From Aptenodytes patagonicus (taxonomy: Eukaryota; Chordata; Aves; Sphenisciformes; Spheniscidae), in assembly GCF_965638725.1 (NCBI RefSeq), contig NC_134949.1:113887378-113951377 (forward strand): 64,000 bases of DNA, written 5' to 3'. The notes under the pieces were generated by a model. The model made no database searches. It was not told the origin of the DNA and was given only the letters and a program-made list of their open reading frames with translations. Position numbers and translations under genes: made by a program. Shown here piece by piece: positions 39,030-51,730 of this stretch (position 1 is the first letter of the stretch; each line of letters starts with the position of its first letter).

Positions 39030-39255
39030 CAATCTGTCCTCATATGACAGCCCCAGGGAGGGTTAAGGCTTGGTTTGTCAAGGCACGAGAGAAGAGGCTT
39101 ATCCCAAGGTCTACAGCCAGAGGGGAGCGGGGAGGGAAGCGAAGGGCTCCCACACTCCTCAACCTTGGCGCTGACAGCTCAGCTGCATTCCCAAGCAGCA
39201 AAATGTCCCTTTCCAGGCTGCTCGGCCCCCTTGCCGGCAGACCCTCCAGACACTG
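39030..39255. other. GC-richer patch
   Basis: About 220 bp with GC-rich, partly purine-rich sequence (GGGGAGCGGGGAGGGAAGCG near 39122) and several CpGs. Two overlapping plus-strand open frames of about 70 codons carry no family signature. Confidence 0.45.
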
Positions 39256-41090
39256 AGCTTTGCTATATTTTAAATTACTATTGAAGGTAACATTTTAAAA
39301 GTGTCAGAGTATCAAAAGGATTATAAATTTTAGGAACTTAGTCTTTTGCGTCCCTTACATATTTTTGAAAATCATTACTCTTTGCTTTTACCATATCTTT
39401 ACCAAAGCCAGTCTCATGCCTCCTCTTGTTGTTTGTCATCTCAACGGGAAACAAAACTAAAATAGGAACTGTTGTTTTTATCACCTGTGTTCACAAAGCC
39501 TAGTACACGTGCAATTTCCATTCCTAATAAACAATGTATCTAAATAAAATCTCTTCAACAACTCTTTTTCATTCTTTGAAAGCATCCTTAGGATCAGAGA
39601 AATGAGTTCATAAAACATGGAATAACTAGATATGTCTGAGTAGGTCTTAACATCAGCATGGCTCACGTGCTTTTTCTTTTCTTTTCACAACATGTACGCT
39701 GTTTTGAAATACAAAATGTAAAATTAAGTCAATAACAGCAGTCCTTTAGCAGAATATTCATTCAGTTAGAGATAGTGGGACCCAGGACTGGTATGCAGCT
39801 GAGCACAGAAACTATTATATTAACTGCTAGCAGAGACTGTACAAGCTTAAATGAGTCTATCACTATAAATGCAGAATGTGCAAATTAACGTGTGCGAGCC
39901 AAATTAAAATACAGCCTTGATTTTCTGCAAGATAAAATGTTTGGCTTAATACAAAATGTTTTAAATAGTCATGTTAGTAAATAAACTTGGCTATGGAAGT
40001 AAGAAAAGTACACTGACCAAAGCAAGGCTTATTAAAGATTAAAAAAAAAAATATTCAAGGTATGTGAAGGGTTGAAAAGTAATAAGGTCTGAATGACTTA
40101 GTGATGGCTGTCATAAAAATCTGGCAGGGTATTCTATTTACAATATGTAATAAAACTGTCACGCACAGAATTTATAAAAGCATTTGCCCTAGAAAACTAA
40201 ATCTTTTTGCCAAGGGCAAGTTAATAACCTCTACAGTTCATTTGAATATATGGGCAAGGAGATGTTTTGACTAATAGAGCATCACAAGGTGAGCACTAGG
40301 CAATCTAATAGATATTGTGAGAATGGGATGATCCAAAGACAACAACAACCTGTTAGAATACTGCTGAAAAATCTTGTGAACTTTATATCCATCGTGATCT
40401 GTCACTAATGAATGTACGCTGTGCATGCATGTGTAGATGTGTGGGTTTTACTGATTGGGGATTACACTTACAGCAATCCCATGTTAGCTGACATTAAAAT
40501 AATTCCTCCTCAAATACTCAGAGAAGATGCTGACTTGTCAAGTAGCAAATTGAATGCAGAGCTATTGCTCTTAAGATTATGTGGGGCTTAGTGGTTTGAG
40601 AGATTTAAGTCACCAACAGATCAGTCGACATCCAGGATTTTTCCCTCATAAAAATCCACACTTGTAAATTAACATATTTTTAAATCGAAGCCTCAAAAAT
40701 ACATCTAAATTTAACTTGGAACAGTGTCCCACGTTATAAATTATGAATCATCCAGGAAAACGGTTGATACTTAGCCAGAGTACAAAGCTGTGTGCAAGTT
40801 CATGGGGAACAAATGAGTAACTCCCATCTTTATTAGGGGTAAAAAGCATATTCAGTATGATAATAATCACCAGTTTAGAAAAATACATTTGTTTCTGCCG
40901 AAGAAGTAGGGAGATTGTTCTGCCCTGAGCTCTGTTGCCACAGACTACTATTTATACCTGAGGCAGCTAATTTAAAGCTAGCTTTGGATGTCTCTAAAAT
41001 ATGCTGCCATCACTGCCATGACTACAACTTAGACTCTGTAACAAGCTATGTTAGCTCCCCCAATATACTGGCAGTGGAGCTTTGCTGGGG

Positions 41091-41115
41091 AAAAAAAAAA
41101 AAAAAAAAAAAAAAA
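41091..41115 (+). repeat. A25 homopolymer tract
   Basis: The longest homopolymer in the window, twenty-five As, followed by CAAAAAACAACC. It could be a retroposition tail, but the preceding sequence (TGGCAGTGGAGCTTTGCTG) is not one I recognise and no flanking duplication is evident. Confidence 0.9.
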
Positions 41116-44100
41116 CAAAAAACAACCACCAGGACAGATTCCATTAGACCTACATGAATTAAACCCTGCTGCCAGGTATTTCTGTGCAAGGCACTTGGTG
41201 CTTCTGCACAAGGGAAAGGGTCCAACTAAATGAGATGAGCTTCAGATTAGGCTTTAGTCATCATCCCAATAGACATGTTGAGGCAGCAGCTAGGAAGGGC
41301 TTGTGCCTCTGGCTGGTAGCCTATCCCCACAACACACAGGGAATTTTCCTGCCCTGCTAATGAAGCGTTGTGCCTGTGTACATGGCTGTGCAGATTTTGC
41401 TGACTGTGATTTGTACTGGAGCAATGTTATTTTACCTTAAAATTTAAAGCCTTTGCATCAGAAACTAATTAAAAAGTTCAGCTATCATATAGCTTTTATA
41501 AATGTCATTAACATGTCATAAAAAAAGTCACAAAACAGCAATGAGATAGCTCTCCATTCCTGCAGTTGAAATTACCCGAATTACGCTTTACTTGTACTCT
41601 TATGTGAGTGACTGATATCCAGGTGCTTGATGAGCATTTACAGTTGAAATGATACTAATAATCTCCCTGTCTCTTTCACTCCCATCCACAGGAGAAACAA
41701 TTATGATTGATTTTATTTTATTCTTTTACTTTCTTACTGGTATGCCATTGCGTGAAGGACTCTCGGAGAGGACTATGTCAAATTTACTTAAAATTGACTC
41801 TGGAAAAGTGACAATACATGTGGCCATTCAAATCTCCTGCACATCCAGCTTCAGCCTCTCACGTAGGTGAACCTATAGCTGTTTTTCTGGGAATGTAATC
41901 GTCCAGGACAGTTAATGGTAACAGAGGAAGAGGCAATGCCTCAGAGCGATAAAGCAGTCCTAAAGAAGCCATGATTTGGCACAGAAAGATTAAGCAGTAC
42001 ACTCATTTGTGAAGTGATGCTGAGCGATGATTCTGTTATTATCAGGTTGTAACATATGTTCAGGTCAGCAGCATACATATTGCACCCTCAATTTCAAGGT
42101 TAATTTTTTGGAAAAAGATCAGCGCTCAATTTCTGAAAGCCAAAACTTCAGCTGTTTGAGTTAGAGAAGCTGGACCAGGTTAGAGGAGATTAGAAGTAAC
42201 GTCTGTTATGGAGTGTCTGCTGCCACTTCTTAGCTGTCTGGTAATACACCCTGCCACGCAAGTTTAGGAGGGATCACAGCTGATGCTAGAGGCACTCTGT
42301 GGTCCCTGCCCTTGCTACGTCCTTGTAACTCCACACACCCCCACGTACATGCACTTCTCCTAAGCAAGCCATGTCATTTTGCTACCGCTCGGTATTAGTC
42401 AAGGCAGAGTGCCCATTCACCCAGCAGAGCCCCAGCTCTGCCCCCGACAGGTAACGGTGTCGACCACACATCATTGCTTTACATGTGCTTCATATTACAG
42501 CTACTGTTGTAGCAGCAGCAGTGATGAGGTGCACGTGACCACCTTTTGGCAGCTTGCTCCTAATCAATCATCCCTCTGTAGTCTGCTTTCAACCTGCTGC
42601 TTTTGGCCTACTGCCTTGTTATCTCATGGCTTCTTTCCTCCACGGAGCGTGCTAGCTGTGGTCTCAGAAAATTACCCTTATTTTTCTCTACTCGGGGACT
42701 ATGGACCTCTCTGCTGGCTGGCTGCTGCTGGCCACATGCTCTCCTCAGTGGTTAGATGCTCCTTCCCTCACACAGATTAAAGATCCGGCCCCAGAGAAGT
42801 AGAGGGCTGCCTGCCTGCAGGGATATAAAAAACAGCAGTAACAACAACAATAATGCACTGAATTAATCCATGTAAGGAGTGACCCAAAGTGCTCTAGAAT
42901 AGAAAAAGAATGTGAATCTCAGACTTATTTTGGATTTATAGCAATACAACGAAGCTGTTCAACATGGGTGTACCCTTTATGATCCAAACAACAGGACTGA
43001 GCTAGATGTAATTTATTGATGAATGTGAATGAATGAGGTTGAAGATTTCTTGTCATATCACGTAAGTACCCCAAATTGACCCGGAAACACGCCTACAGTG
43101 TAATGAATATTGGGGGATCATTTGAGTTGGTAGACTAGTTGCCACAGTACCCAGCCATTGCATAAAGCAATAAAAATGCCTCACAGCTTTTCCCTGTGGA
43201 AATGCAATGTTCCAGGGACATACTGCCAGGGAACAAGGGAATCTCCTGCCGCATCGGTCTCACCTTATTCTTGTATTAAAGGTTCAAACTGCAGTAAATT
43301 AAGAAACTGTCTCACTATTTAAAAATCAAACCAAACCAAAACACAGAAACTTTAAATGTTAGCCTTAGGCCAAATCTAACATTGGAGTAAGGTGGCAGCA
43401 TTACCCAAAAGTCATCAGAACCAACAGCTGGGCTAGATGCACCACTAGTTACTGCATCAAGGAATGTACAGTATTTTAAAAGATAGTAGAAGAGTAAAAT
43501 ACTACACTCGGTTGCAGCAGATTTTAGTACCGAGTTGTTCACTTTTGCTGTTACTATTGAAAGTTCACAGTAGCCGTAAGAGAAAGAGGACATCCATCTG
43601 ACACTCCTCGATACGCAGCATAGTACAAAGTGAAAAAAAGGACTACATTTATGACAAACACTCAAACACCAATCTCCTTGACTAAAAGATTTTAATTAAA
43701 CGGTATTGGTAAGAGAGGGACTGAAAGCCACGACTGCCCTACAAGCCATCGTTCAAGTGGCAGAAAGCTAACTGTGATTCCTGCTTTCAGTGGGGTTGCA
43801 GGTCCAAAAAAACCCCAATAAAAAATGTTCTCTGTAGTGAGCAAGAAAGCAGGTAAGTCCTGCCTCCACATACTTGATAACCAGAGCGGGAGATTAGGGT
43901 GCAGCAAAAAGGCATCTGCCCCATGAAAAGATCTGTTAAAAGCTTTTCCTTTCAGGGGAAAGAAGAGCAGGATGTGAAGCCATTTATCTCAGGGAAAACA
44001 GATGAACGAGAAGAACAGAGGTGAGTGCTCCTTTTGCAGGCTTTTAAACCAGTAAAATGTACATTTATTTTTTTGCTTTGGGTTCAAGAAAAGGAAATCC

Positions 44101-45740
44101 AGAACCAGCTTTGGTTCAACTTCTGGTTTGCTGCCAAGCTTTACTTGCTTTTGCAATTTATTACAAGCATGTCTGAAAGTATGGACAGGAGCGCCTTTTG
44201 TCCTAATTACTGATACACAAATGCACAGGCTATATTTTCAAATAGCAAAGAGAACCTAAATGATATAAACTACGACCCTGTAACCTAAATTGCCACATTA
44301 TGAGCCAATAAAAGAGAAATTGTGACTTTCTATTGCTCTGGATTTCACTAAGGGAGCATGACAAACTAGACACACTGAAGAGGCTTGAGGAAGGTCAGGT
44401 AAGATTCCTGTGGCGACAACAGTGACTGCATGTGTGTGAGTGTTCATGGAGGTGACCTCATATACAGTAGTCATGTAAAATAATGAACTCTCCATCATTC
44501 AGGGTAATGGGAGGGGAAGAGGAGTCTGGGATAATGTAACAGCCCTGACCTACAGGAACATCAACATCCAGTTAGAAAAACTCCCTCCCAGCTGGTGCAC
44601 ATGCACTTATTTCTTCCCACGGACTAATTCAAATGCAGATATCCACACTGTAGGCATCCACAATTGAGTGAGATGAATACTACTGCCCCAGTGTCTCTGC
44701 AACTATGTGAAACAAGTTAAACTGCCTGTACAGAGTAAGTACTCCATGACAAAATCTGCTTCAGGATTGCAAGCTTCGTTACTGACTTAATTCATTAATG
44801 CTTACACCACCTTATCTACTGATACAGCACATAAAAGGGTAAAGCCCAACATTAGACTGGACTAGACTGTGCTTCTGGACATGGCTACACTACAAATCAA
44901 TAGTGGGCATCTTCTCAGAAGTTGCACATGAAAAATGCAGGGCAAAAGGTAAGCATGAGTTGTTCAGATGTCTTCCCTATGCAATAGGCAGTCAGTCTAT
45001 AGCTGAGGTAGAAATCAAACTCAAATATTATGACTCTCTGCTTGCATTTTAATGTCATTTAAAAACTTCTGTACCCATCTATTCTAAATGATCATCTAAC
45101 TCTACGTTAATGAGATTTTCCTCAAAGTTTTGTATTCTTCGGTAGGAAACCCTGCATCAAAAAACATTTCCAAACAATATACTTAAATGCCCCTGTAAGT
45201 TATTACTAATATTATAAAGCTCTACTGCTTTTCCTTTTTTCAGGAATTACTTCAGGGTCATTTCTAGGCAATATGTGAAATCATAACAAGCTTTTATTTG
45301 ATTTCTAGGACACAGGCAAGAAAGAAACTTCAAAAAATCTCTTAAATCCTAAACCTGCAACTTTAACTTCCACGTTTCTTACTCTTCCATATTTTGGTTC
45401 TACTCCTGGTACTACAGTTTGAGTTAGAATTGCCTTTTGCTGTTTTCCTAGCATAAATGCCAGAAAGAAGGAAGGGGGAAAAAAACCACCACCAAAACAA
45501 CTGGCTATTCTAGAAGGATGTCTCTGTTCTTTGAGGTGAGGAGATAGTAAAAGGTATTTCTCTCACCCTCTCTTTTTTTTTTTGTTTCTGCTCTGCATTT
45601 CAAGAAGTGAAACACAGGCAAATACTTTGTTTCATGCAAAATGCAAAACCTTCTTTCAAGCAAGGCTGGGTATGTGGATGAGCAACTCCCCCTCTTATTT
45701 ACGCTTCTCTGATTCAGATACTTTTCAAAGTCCTGCTTCC

Positions 45741-45800
45741 ATTCCCTTAAAGTCACATAGCAAAATTCCCACTGGTTTCAGTGGGAGCTGAATGGTGCAA
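45741..45800. repeat. Possible old palindromic interspersed repeat
   Basis: TCCCACTG-GTTT-CAGTGGGA forms an 8-bp perfect hairpin inside 'AGCAAAATTCCCACTGG...CAGTGGGAGCTGAATGG'. It resembles a short palindromic repeat common in bird and reptile DNA with core 'CCCATTGACTTCAGTGGG', and it is similar to the segment at 8041-8110. Family unknown. Confidence 0.35.
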
Positions 45801-48800
45801 CAAGATTACTCCCTCTACTTGAATTTGTGACCAAGGAAATGAAATTCCAAAGCATGACCTTGAACCCACGTTTTTTACATATTGGAGAAACACCTGGGTC
45901 CAAACCAACTGGCAAGTTGTTTGGGATTTTTTTTAATAACTTTTATAACTTGATATGTGTTTCTGAAATGAAGTTTAACCCATCCTATAAGGGCAAAATG
46001 TAATAAAAGTCTCATAAATCAATTAATGCTGGATACCATATATATCAGTTCCAGCTACACATAAAAAAAATATTAGGCTGTGAGGCACAAGAGTCTTATG
46101 GCACAATATGTGCTTGTTCATTAGTTTTGGAAAACTACATTAACCTTTTATATTCTCATTATATTGTAATTTGTCTTATTTCCTAAGATTACAAGGAATA
46201 ACACAATTGGATTTTGCCACGTCTTGTCCAGTGTTTCAAAAGTATTCAAGATCATTACAAATTAAATGACACAATAACATGGTCAATATTTCATTTGCTG
46301 CTTCACAGCTGTTAGAAGGTGTGCCTCTGATCTCAAACACGAGACAGCCAGCCAAATCTCACTAGTGCCCTTTGGGAAAAGCCTATCTGCCCATTATGAT
46401 GGCTGCAGATTATTCCGACATAAGTGGGTTATTACTAAAATATATTTTGATGCTCTGCCTTCCTATCACTTGGATCCAATCCAATCTTTCACAAAACAGT
46501 TGGTAACTATTGTCAAGGATCAATTTTTTTTTTTTTTGCACTGATTCTCTTAGATGCCAGTTGGGATTATTCCCAGTACTACATACATTCCCAAAAATAC
46601 TGCATAGGATCTAAGTCAGAATTCTGTTTCTACAGAACAGTCCTATTAAATCATTTTTGAAGAGTCAACACACTTTAGCTGAATCACAATACTTTTTTCC
46701 CAAAAAATAAAATATAAAGCAACCTTCCATAGGTTCATACCAGTGTTCCATCTTTAAATATCAGCTTATTTCTGCAAGGGAACTACAAACTGTATGTGCT
46801 AGAAAAATAGCTGCCATAATATGGGCCTACCTTTGCTCCTGTGAGTTGAACCACTGCCAGGCAATCCTAGCCTGGAACTAACAGGAATGACTCTGTGCTT
46901 CTGGAGTTGCACAAACTCCTGCCCCTTATCACTGAATTGGCAAATATTGCCTCAAACCAACAAGTCAGACTCACCGAAATGTAAGATTTCCCAAAGTATG
47001 TTAATATTTCATAAATGTCCATGACACAAAAGAATCAATAAGCCTAGAGAAAAGAAAGGTAATGCAAAAATTCCTTAGTATCCTATTTGAATAAACATGA
47101 TTAAATCACAACTTTTGAATCCATTTTCCTTATCCATTTTAAGATAAAAAAATTTATTCTACAATATCTTTACAAGTATTCATAGGCATAGACACCCACC
47201 CATCCATGGAATCTTCCTTGTAGTTATTGCTATAATAATGTGACATGTTGCACTAAATCAGTACTTTTGTGCTCTTTATCTCACAGAATTTACTGATATG
47301 GTGTGGCAGTTCCAGCACCTCTTAAATAGCCTTCTAATCTTTTTGCACTTCGAATCACACATGTAAATTTAATTATGTGCAATTCTTCCATCAAAGTTGT
47401 CCTAATCTACCACAGCCAATAATACAATATTGTCAAAGGAAAAACCATTAAATTTTACAAGATGGGTATTCAGGCAATCATATTTTTTTCCTCTGAGATA
47501 TTTAATCATTATTTTTAACTCATATAGCTATCTGACATTGAACAGAAAGCAGCCACATCATGTAGAATCATGCAGTTAACAAAAATGCAGAGGTTAAAAT
47601 TGTAGCTGATCATGTAAACATCCAATCTTAGGAGAATCTGCTGTCACAAAAAACACATTAGCAGATAATTTGGAATCTGATCTGTTTGATGAGCTGCATT
47701 TTATGATGGAATCCCCTTTGTTAAGTTCTTCTTTGATAAGCATCCCACAGTATTTATCTTAATTGCAAAACATACAGAAAGCAATGGCTACAGAAGTCTA
47801 TTTTTATTTCAAACCTAAACCTCCTCACCTTAAAAGCGATATTTTGACCAACACAGCCACTTTAAGCAAAATACACCAATAAATTGGATTACAAGGTTTT
47901 GATAATGACTTTCATATCCTGATCAAAGCCAACGCAAAATATTACATGAACATGACTGACAGGAAATAGGAAAAAGGTTACATTAACAAAGATAACTGTG
48001 CATGTTCACATTCATACCTGCATATGCATTCTTTCACATTAGTATTTGCTGACCGTACAACACTGATAGCAGGGGCAGGGTTTGTACTGTCACATTGTCA
48101 CATTCCACTTTCCTGCAGCTAACAAGAAAACACCTTTTCTCCTTATGTTAGGCAAATATAAGAAAGGGTAGAGAAAAAAAGGGATTTTAATTCTATGCAG
48201 TAAGTAGAAGCTGATTTGCATCAGTTTTCTAAGACAAATTGTCCATCAGAAAAAAAACAAAAAATAAATAATGGTATTCTTAAAGTAAACCTCACAAAGA
48301 TGTTAACCAAATTTCCTCTCCTGACCCCTACTCTCAAACTGCAATGGCCAAGCTGTGGCACTCCAGCTGCACAGCCAGCAATCAGCAGAGAGGAGTGAAG
48401 CCCTCCTTCCTCACGCCCCCTTCTAACAGTCAAACACCTGCAGCAACAAGGACCAGGAGCAACTGCAAGGGTGCCAGCTGCCTGCAGTAACGACCAGCCA
48501 AGGCATGGCGATACTCCACATTATAAGGAAAAAGTTTTACCCTGTGTGTCGTAAAACTGCACTGCTTGCCTCTATATAAGTTTATCTCTAACGCAGGAAA
48601 ATAAGGCAGAGCATGCAAATGGTCACACTGATAAATCTACTTTTTTTATACCGCGCTGTAAGAATTTTGGTGCAATGAGAACATAGATTAAAATCTGCTC
48701 TACTGATTATTAAGATCAATATGCAGGGTGTGGGACATTCTCTTGCCTCTCCCTCTGATAATAGAGAGTGGGACACTGGGTAGAGAATTCCTCTGCAGAG

Positions 48801-50307
48801 CCACCTTGCGCTACATTTTTAAAGTCTGGACAAAGGTATTTTATACTGAGTTACACTAAGAGAAACAGAGCAACTTTATGACAAAACAGGATCTGAGGCA
48901 GAGAAAGTCCACCAGAGAAAGAAAAATCAAGTTACTCATTTGTACAGTTCAAAAAACTGGCATCTATATAGTACCAATACTCTGATGGTTTCTTCTTCAT
49001 AGGAAAATAATCTTGTCATCCTGAATCAGCGAACGTTGAATGAGAACATGATTTTCACTAGCTTTATCTTTTTAAGAAGTTGTCCACTAACATTTCATAT
49101 GGAAAATTCATTTTTCTAACACCAGCTATAAGATTTTCATATCAGAGATGATGATTCAAACTAAAATGATTTAAACACCCCTAAGTTAGTCACCAGGCAC
49201 TTTCTATAATATTTTATACTACCGAGAACATTTTTAAGCATGTAATTTTATAATATCAGTGATAGATTAGGGTATGTTATCCATCTCAAGTGCCAGATTT
49301 TTTACACTTCCTATATCCTTCAATAATGAATTAACTTTTTGCTTAATGACTAATAGTTTAATTAATTTACTGAAAACAGGCACAACTAACCATTCCTTTA
49401 ATTAAGAAAATTCATTAAAATCCACCATTATCTTTGAAACTGTTTGAAGTTTAAAATGTTATAATGTTATTTTATAAATGTTACCTTAATAAAGTTTAAG
49501 AAAAATGACACAGTATTAAGTTTAAAATGACAGAGAAGTAATATCAGGATTTCTTTTATGCGATGAACACTGTATTTTAGCTCTCCTCTTATATTTCCCA
49601 GGAGATATCTGGACTCAATGCATCCAAGATTAATACCATTAATTAAAAGCAGGCACTGTTTACCAGTCATGAGTTTGGATGAATTCTGTTTATTTCTTGT
49701 TTCCAAAGGTTCTTTTACATATACAGGAAAGGGCGGAGGGGGGATTAAGACTCACTTGCATACATCTACCAAGTAAAAATTAAGCATCTTCACTTGGATG
49801 AACTTCACTTTTAATGAACACATTACAATCGTTCATGAACACAGCAGTACGTTTCACATCCTTCAATTTTCATTAGTAACTCGGATTTCATGCTGCATAA
49901 TTTGCCTCTTCCCTTTCCCAGATACCTTCATTTTCTTCTAAAGAAAAGCAAATGAGGATTCCTGTTATGTAGGCATATTAAAAACCTGAGGTTAGCTTTG
50001 TATCACCTACCATGAGGTCACCATTTGCCAATTTACTGACACGTCAGAGTAGGATGTAACATTGGTTCTACTGAAGTTGTAGTGTAAAGGTAAGCAGTTT
50101 AGTTATAACAGAAGCTTAAGGCTTTAAACTGTAAGACTCTTCCAGGCCTGTAAACGCAATAATTTTTTCCACCTAGCTACTATGAAAAATCCTGATATCT
50201 TCCGGTTACACCTGAGCTGCACAGCTACTGCTCTGTTAATGAGAAATAAAAATGCCTTTGTCCTGAGGCTTGAAAACGGTGGAGGAATCACTAAAACTGG
50301 AGAAGCA

Positions 50308-50345
50308 CTACTAGTCTACTAGACTAGTAGCTCTAGTAGTCTACT
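50308..50345. repeat. CTAGT-type fold-back, 10-bp perfect arms
   Basis: CTACTAGTCT (50308-50317) pairs exactly with AGACTAGTAG (50321-50330) around a 3-nt loop. It is followed by a rearranged copy, CTAGTAGTCTACT, at 50333-50345. The pattern suggests a local fold-back or slippage duplication during replication. Confidence 0.75.
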
Positions 50346-50719
50346 CTTCAGCACAGTGACAGCCCTAACACTTCAAGAACATGAGTGAACAATCGCCATT
50401 TTCAGTCACTCTTGAATCCTGGTCTGGCATAAAGAGCTTGGGGATAGTGTGAAAAATATCCTATTTTAATGGTCTCGGCAATACTATTTCAGAAGGGAAA
50501 GAGATTTTTTTTTCCAACTTTCAAGTGTTCATAGAGACATTCCCAAAAGAAATACATTCAGAAGTGTGTCAAAAATGCTACTGGTTAAAAGCATGGAGTA
50601 ATTTATTATTGAGAAATAGACCTTAAATAATACTAAGTGCCTACCACTTACAAATGTGAGATGCTTCATCTGTTAAAATATAGTGTGAAAAGACAAAAAA
50701 AAAAATCTCCTTTTGTATG

Positions 50720-51730
50720 AAAATACTGTTCAATAACATTCCCTGAATTGTACATACAAAACCTGCTGACATGCTGTTGAAAACATTCAAAAATTATCTG
50801 GAAGAGGGGGCAAAAGTGAGATTACAAAGTTACCTATGGCTACTTAATTATATTTAGTGTCAGTACAGTCAAGGGCTATCTGCAAATCGTAACAGAAAGT
50901 TCCCAAGTTTCCGGATGACTCAGCATTAACGTAGCAGATGATAATCACTGTAGATTAATGCCCAACTTTAGTGAGGCATTTGGGAATAAAATTCAGCAGT
51001 GGAGGAGCCTGAGTTTGTTCATTTATTTAATCAGTCTTTGATGAAAGAAGCATTTCTGATGTTAGGATTTGTTAGGAAAGCACAGAGGACAAAAGAGGAG
51101 CTGCTGTTGTGCCAGCGTACATGAGTCAGAATGCAGCCACATCTCGGATGCGGGGCACGTTTCTTTTCTCTCTGTCTTAAGAAGATGCACGTACAGAAAA
51201 TATATAGAAAAGGCAATATGGATGACGAAAGCCAATCCTTATGGATTGAACAACTACAGTCTGAAGAATGACAAAAAAAGCTGGGAATCTTTAGCCTGGA
51301 AAATAGATTATGAGATATAGAGTTGACAGCAGTCAACTTAAGTCACGAATGGCAAGGAGGAGGACAGCAACTGTTCATCGAGTCCTTCCTTTAATATGGG
51401 AAGAATCAGGGGCATTAGATGAAACTACCGAAAAACAAGTTCAAACCCAAAGGTATAATTCTTTGCACATTGGAGAGCTCAGCTGTGCCCTGGCTAGCTA
51501 ACCAGTATTACTGCATTTTACATAATTTTAAAAAGTAACTGAGACATTCTTGGCAGAAGAATACATCAAATGATAGGTATTTAAATTCCTGAGCTGTAAA
51601 TTGATAGCAACAGTGAGAAAATTCTGGAAAGGTATTTTTATACCTGCCCTTACCAGAGAATACTAGAAACAGGACAACATGCCAGATCAATCTGTGGCCT
51701 GACCTCGTATCCTCTGTGTTCTTACAATAA
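50720..51730 (+). mobile_element. Old CR1 LINE, 3' kilobase (plus orientation)
   Basis: The segment follows the CR1 sense strand in order. The reverse-transcriptase C-terminal region starts near 50770 (CTGTTGAAAACATTC, AATTATCTGGAAGAGGGGGC). Next come a GCAGATGATAATCACTGTAG-like block near 50934, 'GATGTTAGGATTTGTTAGGA' at 51058-51077 and 'CTTAAGAAGATGCACGTACA' near 51176. 'GGGAATCTTTAGCCTGGAAA' follows at 51283-51302, then 'GAGGAGGACAGCAACTG' near 51357, 'CATTAGATGAAACTACCG' near 51413 and 'CAAAGGTATAATTCTTTGCAC'. The terminal block is 'GAATACTAGAAACAGGAC...CAATCTGTGGCCTGACC' near 51657-51704, ending at TGTGTTCTTAC. The reading frame is destroyed throughout. It appears to belong to the same broad old amniote family as the 20.5 kb copy but lies in the opposite orientation. 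Confidence 0.85.

Larger units (their letters stand above)
37000..50715. other. Non-coding AT-rich sequence, no gene seen
   Basis: Long unique stretch. Recognisable items are a GT/AT microsatellite at 38215-38238, a CpG-richer patch at about 39030-39250, an A25 tract at 41091-41115, a small palindromic repeat core near 45765-45784, a T14 tract near 46526 and a fold-back at 50308-50330. Open frames reach 133 codons (42379-42780, plus) and 116 codons (43315-43665, minus), with no domain recognised. Confidence 0.75.

Noticed and set aside
41048..41115. A25 tract as tail of a retroposed gene copy
   Set aside because: No recognisable transcript body or polyadenylation signal upstream, and no flanking target-site duplication seen.
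42379..42780. 133-codon plus-strand open frame, cysteine- and serine-rich
   Set aside because: No family motif, no conserved cysteine spacing that I recognise, no promoter or splice context. Likely chance.
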